Positions 58,436-64,000 of a stretch of DNA of 64,000 nt are shown piece by piece (within the stretch, counting starts at the first letter, position 1; each line of letters begins with the position of its first letter). Source of the DNA: Loripinus fragilis (Eukaryota; Mollusca; Bivalvia; Lucinida; Lucinidae); NCBI GenBank assembly GCA_964019695.1, contig OZ026518.1:106550305-106614304 (forward strand), in the 5' to 3' direction. Below the pieces are notes generated by a model. The model saw nothing but the letters and a program-made list of their open reading frames with translations, had not been told where the DNA came from and did not search any database. A program made the position numbers and the translations under genes.

Positions 58436-59690
58436 CAAAGGGGATATTGTTATCGCCTCCGTCCGTCCGTTATGCTATCTCCTCCTAAACCATTGGACGA
58501 AATTCAACCAAATTTGGTGTGTGAGTTACTCACATGAATGGGGCGCGCAACATCAAACTTTTTTTTGCCCAGCCCCCTGGGACCCTGGGGAGGGGTCAAA
58601 AGGTCAAATATCATTTAATTTCATTTACAAAGTCAATTTCAAAGATTTTTATTCCAAACTTTGAGTGTGTTCTCACAAATAAAATATACTAAACATATCA
58701 GACGGGTTTATATCCCCACGCTTTTTTAAAAAAAGCGAAAGTGATATTGTAATCGCCTCCGTCCGTCCGTCCATCCATCCGTCTGTCCGTTATGCTATCT
58801 TGTCCTAAACCATTGGACTAAATTCAACCAAATTTGGTGTGTGAGTTACTCACATAAATGGGGCGTGCAACAGCAAAAATTTTTTGGCCCCACCCCCTGG
58901 GACCCTGGGGAGGGGTCAAAAGGTCAAATATTATTTAATTTCAATTACAATATCAATTTCAAAGATTTTTACACCAAACTTTGTGTGTGTTCTCACAAAT
59001 GAAAGATATAAAACATATCAGACAGGATTTTCATTCTGTTCCCTGGGTCATGCCCCAGGGGTCGGACTTAGGGGCGCTGGGGTGCCCAAGGGGTAAAAAA
59101 AAAAATTCAAACATGGTCATGTGGCATATCAAATCGTCGGGGATGACGAGCAGAACAGAATGAAAGTAAAATTTTCATCCTAGGGTCAAACTGGTGACCT
59201 TGGGGTGAGGTCAAAAGGTCAAATATCATTAAATTTCAGTTACCATGTCAATTTCAAAGATTTTTATACCAAACTTTGTGTGTTCTCACAAATTAAAGAT
59301 ACAAAACATATCAGACAGGATTTTCATTCTGTTCCCTCGGTCATGCCCCAGGGGTCGGACTTAGGGGCGCTGGGGTGCCCAAGGGGTAAAAAAAAAATTC
59401 AAACATGGTCATATTGCATATCAAATTGATGGGGATGACGAGCAGAACAGAATGTAAGTAAAATTTTCATCCTAGGGTCAAATGGGTGACCTAGGGTGAG
59501 GTCAAAAGGTCAAATATCATTAAATTTAAGTTACCATGTCAATTTCAAAGATTTTTATACCAAACTTTGTGCGTGTTCTCACAAATAAAAGAAAATATAT
59601 TGAACAGAATTTTTATTCTGTTGCTGGAGTCATGCGCCAGGGGTGGGACTTGGGGGTGCTGGGTCAAAAACTTAAGCGTGGGGATTTACA
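58436..59690. repeat. three to four ~300-bp monomers
   Basis: 'cgcctccgtccgtccgt', 'aaccattggac', 'caaccaaatttggtgtgtga', 'ggggaggggtcaaaaggtca' and 'caaactttg(t/a)gtgtgttctca' recur. From 58980 on, a shorter period ('tgccccaggggtcggactta') dominates. Related 60-74-codon frames arise because the DNA repeats. Confidence 0.85.
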
Positions 59691-60567
59691 ATGGCCCCCC
59701 ATCCACTGAGCATTCTTGTTTAAAATTGCCTTTATAATTTTTTTATATTTTTTTTTATTCAATTGTTTGAATATAATTCATAATCACCTCCAAATCATTT
59801 TGGTTGCTGGATAACGCTTTAATATGCAAACAGTCCATACCCTATTGAGTTGACACTTTTCGTGTTTGCTAGTGTCCCATTTAAGGAACACTGTGTATAA
59901 ATGCTAATACTGTTGTCCAAAAACCACAGCTTCATGCTCAAACTAAGTGTTCCACGGAAAACTTTTTTAAAAGCATATACCACTAATTATTATCAGAAAA
60001 CCTACCGAACTTGGTTGAGATCCATTCATTGATGATGTCTTATACACACTGAAGAGATCTAACTCTCAAACCAGGATTGTTGTCATATGAAAATATGGTA
60101 GCCCTCTTCTTTTTCCCTTTCTCTAAATATTTAAAATTTCTTAAAATGGAATCACAAGTTCATTCAGCAAGTATAAGGTACATCATTAATTACAAATGCC
60201 TCAGATCAACAAATTCTATTAGGACATGTGCTCACTTAAACCAAATTTCCTTCAGAATGAACAAAGAGTTTTGGCTATTGGGAATGCAATAATGTTGATT
60301 GAATGTACTAAAGCTCTGTTTCTGTTCCCTGTAGACAATCTTCACAATGTTTTGAGGGAGCATCTTAAAGGAAAGCGCAACAAATGAAAAAACGTGAACT
60401 GTATTTGTTCAAGACGTGTCACACAACATAAGTTTGATGAGAATAGGAAAATGGAGACGATTGAATATGATATCTCGCCGTTTAAATATACAAACACAGC
60501 GATTTTTGTTTGCTTGAGAGCGCCGCCATAGTTTTTGGTTTGGTTCCCGTTTTTGTAAGCGCTTTAC
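59691..60567. other. no firm feature
   Basis: Spacer that becomes CpG-richer toward 60470..60567. Confidence 0.4.
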
Positions 60568-60615
60568 CTGGAGCGCGGGAGCCAGGATCCCGGACGTGAC
60601 GTCATTTACGTTCAT
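60568..60615 (-). CDS. candidate ATG exon of a minus-strand gene or alternative first exon
   Basis: Minus strand: ATG at 60615 gives MNVNDVTSGILAPALQ and stops at donor CAG|GTAAAG in phase 0, so it too could splice to 34635 (LQ|RNPEDY). It sits in a CpG-richer stretch. TATATAA on the sense strand at 60712..60718 lies about 100 bases upstream of the ATG. TGACGTCA (CRE-type palindrome) lies within it. It could equally start an unrelated gene or be chance. Confidence 0.35.
60597..60604. promoter_or_regulatory. CRE-type palindrome TGACGTCA
   Basis: Perfect 8-base CRE consensus, with further CGTGACGTCATTTACG context. A second copy is at 61879..61886 just before the plus-strand ATG. Binding is inference. 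Confidence 0.4.
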
Positions 60616-61878
60616 TCTGTGTGTATTGAGAATGTGTGAGACGCATTGTTTATGTGAGTCGGATTATATTGGAGTGTACACTTTATTATTATTTTGTGAG
60701 TATCATTGGTTTATATATTGAATAAAGATCGACTGGAATGAAAGACCTAAAAACTGGAGCTTAAATTATTAAACTCTGTAATAAAGAAATGAAAAAGTTA
60801 CCCATCTTGTGTAACTTTTTCATGCGCTTATTCCCCAATTTTTTTTCTTGTCAAAAATAGATCAGCTGGTGAAATAAGTTGCGGGTCACATTGTGTTAAC
60901 AAGATTGGACAAATAATGAAATTCATTTCTTATTCTAACGGTTAAACTTCGTTCAAATCACGTGTGAACACATGCACTAGCTTACACAGGGTCCGTGGCA
61001 TAGATTGGGTATCATATCTCTACACATTCTCGCAAATTTTGGCCGTTTTGCCAAAATGGTTAGACGAGCTTTCCTCGTACAACTGAAATAAATATCGTTT
61101 GCATAAAAATTGTTAATATTAAGATGAGTAAATGTATGTTCATCTTGTTGGATAAGCCTTCGAGAATAGGATGGGACCAGTGCTTATGAGTGCTGTATTA
61201 AATATCCAGAATAAAAATCCTCAAAGATGGCCGATCTTTAGACGAGGTACCGTCCGTTTGAACTTAAAAAGTATCCGTTCTCATATATGTTTTTTTCTCT
61301 ATGATTGAGGCCCAGACTATTTGTAAATGCTTTATTGGCTTATTCATTATGAGTTTAATATTTAAAAGGAGTAGATCTACCCTCGCAATGTCAGCAAAAA
61401 TCATGTTGCGGTGGGGTCGGTTGGCGTGTACATTTTTGCAGATGTGTAAGGAAATGCGTTTATATTTCTTACAGTTCTGACTTTGTTAAAATTTAACAAA
61501 CAATTGAATAGGAAGCGTGAATGCGTTAAATATTTCGATATAAAAGACATTAATAAAAACCTCGAGTAAAAACGAAGCAAATTTGATGAAGGGATGTGGA
61601 TTTAAAAGTGATTGATTTAACACTTTAACACTGTGATAGATAGATAAAAGGCCGTTAGACTGATATCGTAACTTTTACTTTGAATTCCAGTTCATCGAAA
61701 TAAGCGTCTCAAAATTATATCCAATTAGTCCATAACTATTTTGACTACACATTATCACACGCTTGAGCTGTTTTTCTCGCTAATTAAATCAAATTCAATA
61801 CAAATGGACAGCTAATTTTGTTAAGACACAAGCGCTCCTTGCGCATGGTTAACCGACCAGAAAATCGATGTGAGTAAG

Positions 61879-61886
61879 TGACGTCA
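61879..61886. promoter_or_regulatory. CRE-type palindrome TGACGTCA
   Basis: Perfect consensus 13 bases upstream of the ATG at 61900. Confidence 0.4.
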
Positions 61887-61899
61887 CTGGTGTAAAAAC

Positions 61900-61936
61900 A
61901 TGGCAGCCACCTCAGGCGGATTCCAACGCGAATTTC
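61900..61936 (+). CDS. candidate plus-strand first exon
   Basis: ATG in a good context (AAACATGGC) reads MAATSGGFQREF and meets donor C|GTAAAT at 61937, phase 1. Without splicing it ends after 21 codons. It is divergent to the minus-strand exon at 60615, leaving a 1.3-kb interval that could be a shared promoter. No downstream exon was found in the window. Confidence 0.3.
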
Positions 61937-63814
61937 GTAAATTTGAAATAGTGATAGTTGATTGAATATATACTTTTTAAGCAATTTCTTTGCTTACAAA
62001 TTCTTTCCAAGATATAGTCCTCTAAATTATATCAGCGGTTACGGTGTATTGCGCTTTCCTTTAAACCATTCTTGGTTTCAAACTCATAATCCATTGAATT
62101 AGAAATGGTTGTTACAGCGAATCCAGGGAGAGACCCATACAAACCATTAAGAAAGTTTCTTCCAAATCTCTTAATTGTCTTCCAATATTATTTTCAAATT
62201 CAATGGTGGATAGGAAAGTTGACTCTTAACCTTTGAAAGAACCTTAGAGCTGATTTCATTTCTTCATCAGTGATTGGTTTACAAAACAAGTGTAATAAGT
62301 ACTTTACATGTGACCATACAAGGAACCTGTTGGAAATGAAAATATTTGTCCAGGTTCTATTGTGAAGAGATTATGAACATACATTTTGATGAAGATAAGA
62401 GGAAACTACCAACAAAATCATTTCTCAAATATTCAAGGGAGTTATCAACCTACCCCTAGCCTAACCAAATTTCATTGTCCTGTCAACACCTTGCAGTAAG
62501 TTAAAGAAACACATACTAAAATCTTTTCTATGTTGCCAATTAATTTTATAATCCTTCAATGAATATGAATGGTGAGTTCATAGTTTGACAAGAGGTTTAG
62601 AAGAAATTGTATGCATCTCTGTCTGGATTAACTGTAAAAGTTGTATGAATGCTTAAATTGCAAAGATGATATAATTCCAAGCAACCAAACTTAATGAAAA
62701 TGTGATCCAATTCCTTTCACAACCTTACTCAATAGCTCACAAAAAGAAATATTAAATCAAAAGCTATCCAATAAATTCCAGATCTGTTAGTACATATTAT
62801 CCTTTTGTAGTCCTTCAGAAAGCTAAAGTTGTCCTACAAGAATCAGGTCTAATCATTTGAAAGACTCCTTAATGTATCTGTAAACAATGATGATTAAGAT
62901 GGGCATGTGTATTTGTACCCAGTTAATCAGGGCCCTATATTAACAGACAATCAATACTACAGAGTTCAGAGAATATTGGTCAGAAGAACAATAAGGGAAT
63001 ATCTATGTGGAAAGTATGAAGGTTGACAATAATTAAATCATTACCATGGCATCGAGGCTCTTTTCTAACAATTCTCCTTGTAGTTTGACACAAGAAAAAT
63101 GCCCTCAGAGCTTGTATTAAATGATCAGCAATTCTGAAAAACTGCATGTTCAGCACCTTGGTGGAGTTAAAGATGGTTCACTATCTAAAGCCTGATTTAG
63201 GTGAGTTATATAATAGTATTCAAACAGTGTAGGCTCTGGAGAAACTAAGCATGACTGCAGGCTCACCTGAGCCTTCAATGTTTATCTCAGGAGAAGTACC
63301 AATTTCACAATATATACTTATTTATTGATAATTCATGCTGAGTACCGTATTTGCTTTGTCAAGCATACAGTATGCTTAGAAATTTCATACACAAGTCATT
63401 TGCCTTAGAAAGTATATCTGTATCTGTATAGATTTAGCGGTAGAAATCCAATTCTGTCATCTACAACGGGGGTTTAGACATAGCAAGGCCTATGTGCCAT
63501 AAATTTTTATAGTCTGATGGAATTGCAGGGCATTAGATTCCATTATCATGAACCAGCAGGATTACTTTCACTTTCATCTTCCAACATTCAAGAAAAGTAT
63601 TTCAGATGACATTAACCACAAAAATGTCCTCTCAGTCCTCAGTCTTTGTAAAAGACAACCTTGATACCCCATATGCAGTTGGAGATTTAGCGAAAAATAT
63701 GTGAACTACCAGTATTTGCTTTTGATCACAGGATGTTTGGTGTTTAGTGCTTGTCCAGATCCTCAGTGCCTGTATATGGGGACCTAGAGCCACAATGTCA
63801 AAAATAGTAAGTGA
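61937..63814. other. no firm feature
   Basis: AT-rich and nearly free of the repeats seen elsewhere. On minus, 63076..63045 (32 bases, acceptor ACTACAAG|, donor ATG|GTAATG, reading ELLEKSLDAM) would leave in phase 0; not called. Confidence 0.35.
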
Positions 63815-63985
63815 GTATGATCAGGAAATACCACAATCACAAACTGCAGACAAACCCATGGCACCTCGAGGGAGAGCCACACAACAATCACGAGACACCA
63901 GGAAGACAAATTAAGCAAAACAACCAACTCTCTCTTCCCCATCAAGATGATTGCAAAACTAGAAGGGACATAAAGTAATGTACAA
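63815..63985. repeat. second copy of the 23285..23460 repeat
   Basis: 'gagtatgatca', 'aaataccacaatcac', 'caatcacgagacaccagg' and 'ccccatcaagatgattgcaa' keep the order of the first copy; about 40 kb apart, same orientation. Confidence 0.65.
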
Positions 63986-64000
63986 CAAAACATAGAACAA

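Noticed and set aside
58884..59429. Two similar open frames (SFCSLGHAPGVGL-like)
   Set aside because: They come from tandem non-coding monomers; similarity is at DNA level and frames differ in length and start.

Overview
The window reads as non-coding-rich eukaryotic nuclear DNA. It is AT-rich, has very large introns and canonical GT/AG splice sites, and is packed with tRNA-derived SINEs, fold-back MITEs, broken LINEs and tandem repeats. There is no sign of bacterial gene organisation. The mix of repeats suggests a mollusc, most likely a bivalve; that is inference from repeat style, not a database match.

One host gene is supported, on the minus strand. Two long coding exons (34635..32700 and 24564..24004) join in frame through good splice sites. 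A short ATG exon (43790..43752) ends in phase 0 and can precede them. A further candidate exon lies at 622..574, and the gene probably runs off the left end. The predicted protein is largely disordered: a basic/acidic helical start, Ser/Pro-rich and proline-rich stretches, a long acidic middle, and a tail that recalls from memory the post-PDZ tail of Scribble-type polarity scaffolds. That family call is tentative. Two more possible first exons flank a CRE-containing, CpG-richer interval at the right: 60615..60568 on minus and 61900..61936 on plus.

Layout. 1-23.8 kb: downstream intron or flank with SINEs, two Tc1/mariner-type MITEs, a 786-bp fold-back transposon inside a SINE, a 2.2-kb 61-bp minisatellite, a (TA)78 tract and a LINE remnant. 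23.8-24.6 kb: coding exon with a TTAA-flanked MITE almost touching its splice donor. 24.6-32.7 kb: intron holding a 3.7-kb terminal-inverted-repeat element nested in another MITE, long G-runs and tRNA-like duplications. 32.7-34.6 kb: the main coding exon. 34.6-43.75 kb: first intron, with a broken RTE-like LINE, two scattered pieces of the same family, and nested fold-back and mariner-type elements. 43.75-60.5 kb: mostly repeats (SINEs, palindromes, nuclear-receptor-site-bearing monomers). 60.5-62 kb: promoter-like interval. 62-64 kb: little that can be recognised.

I found no operon, CRISPR array or defence-type gene system. The most unusual content is the nested mobile elements, several of which show direct insertion evidence (target duplications, interrupted repeats).
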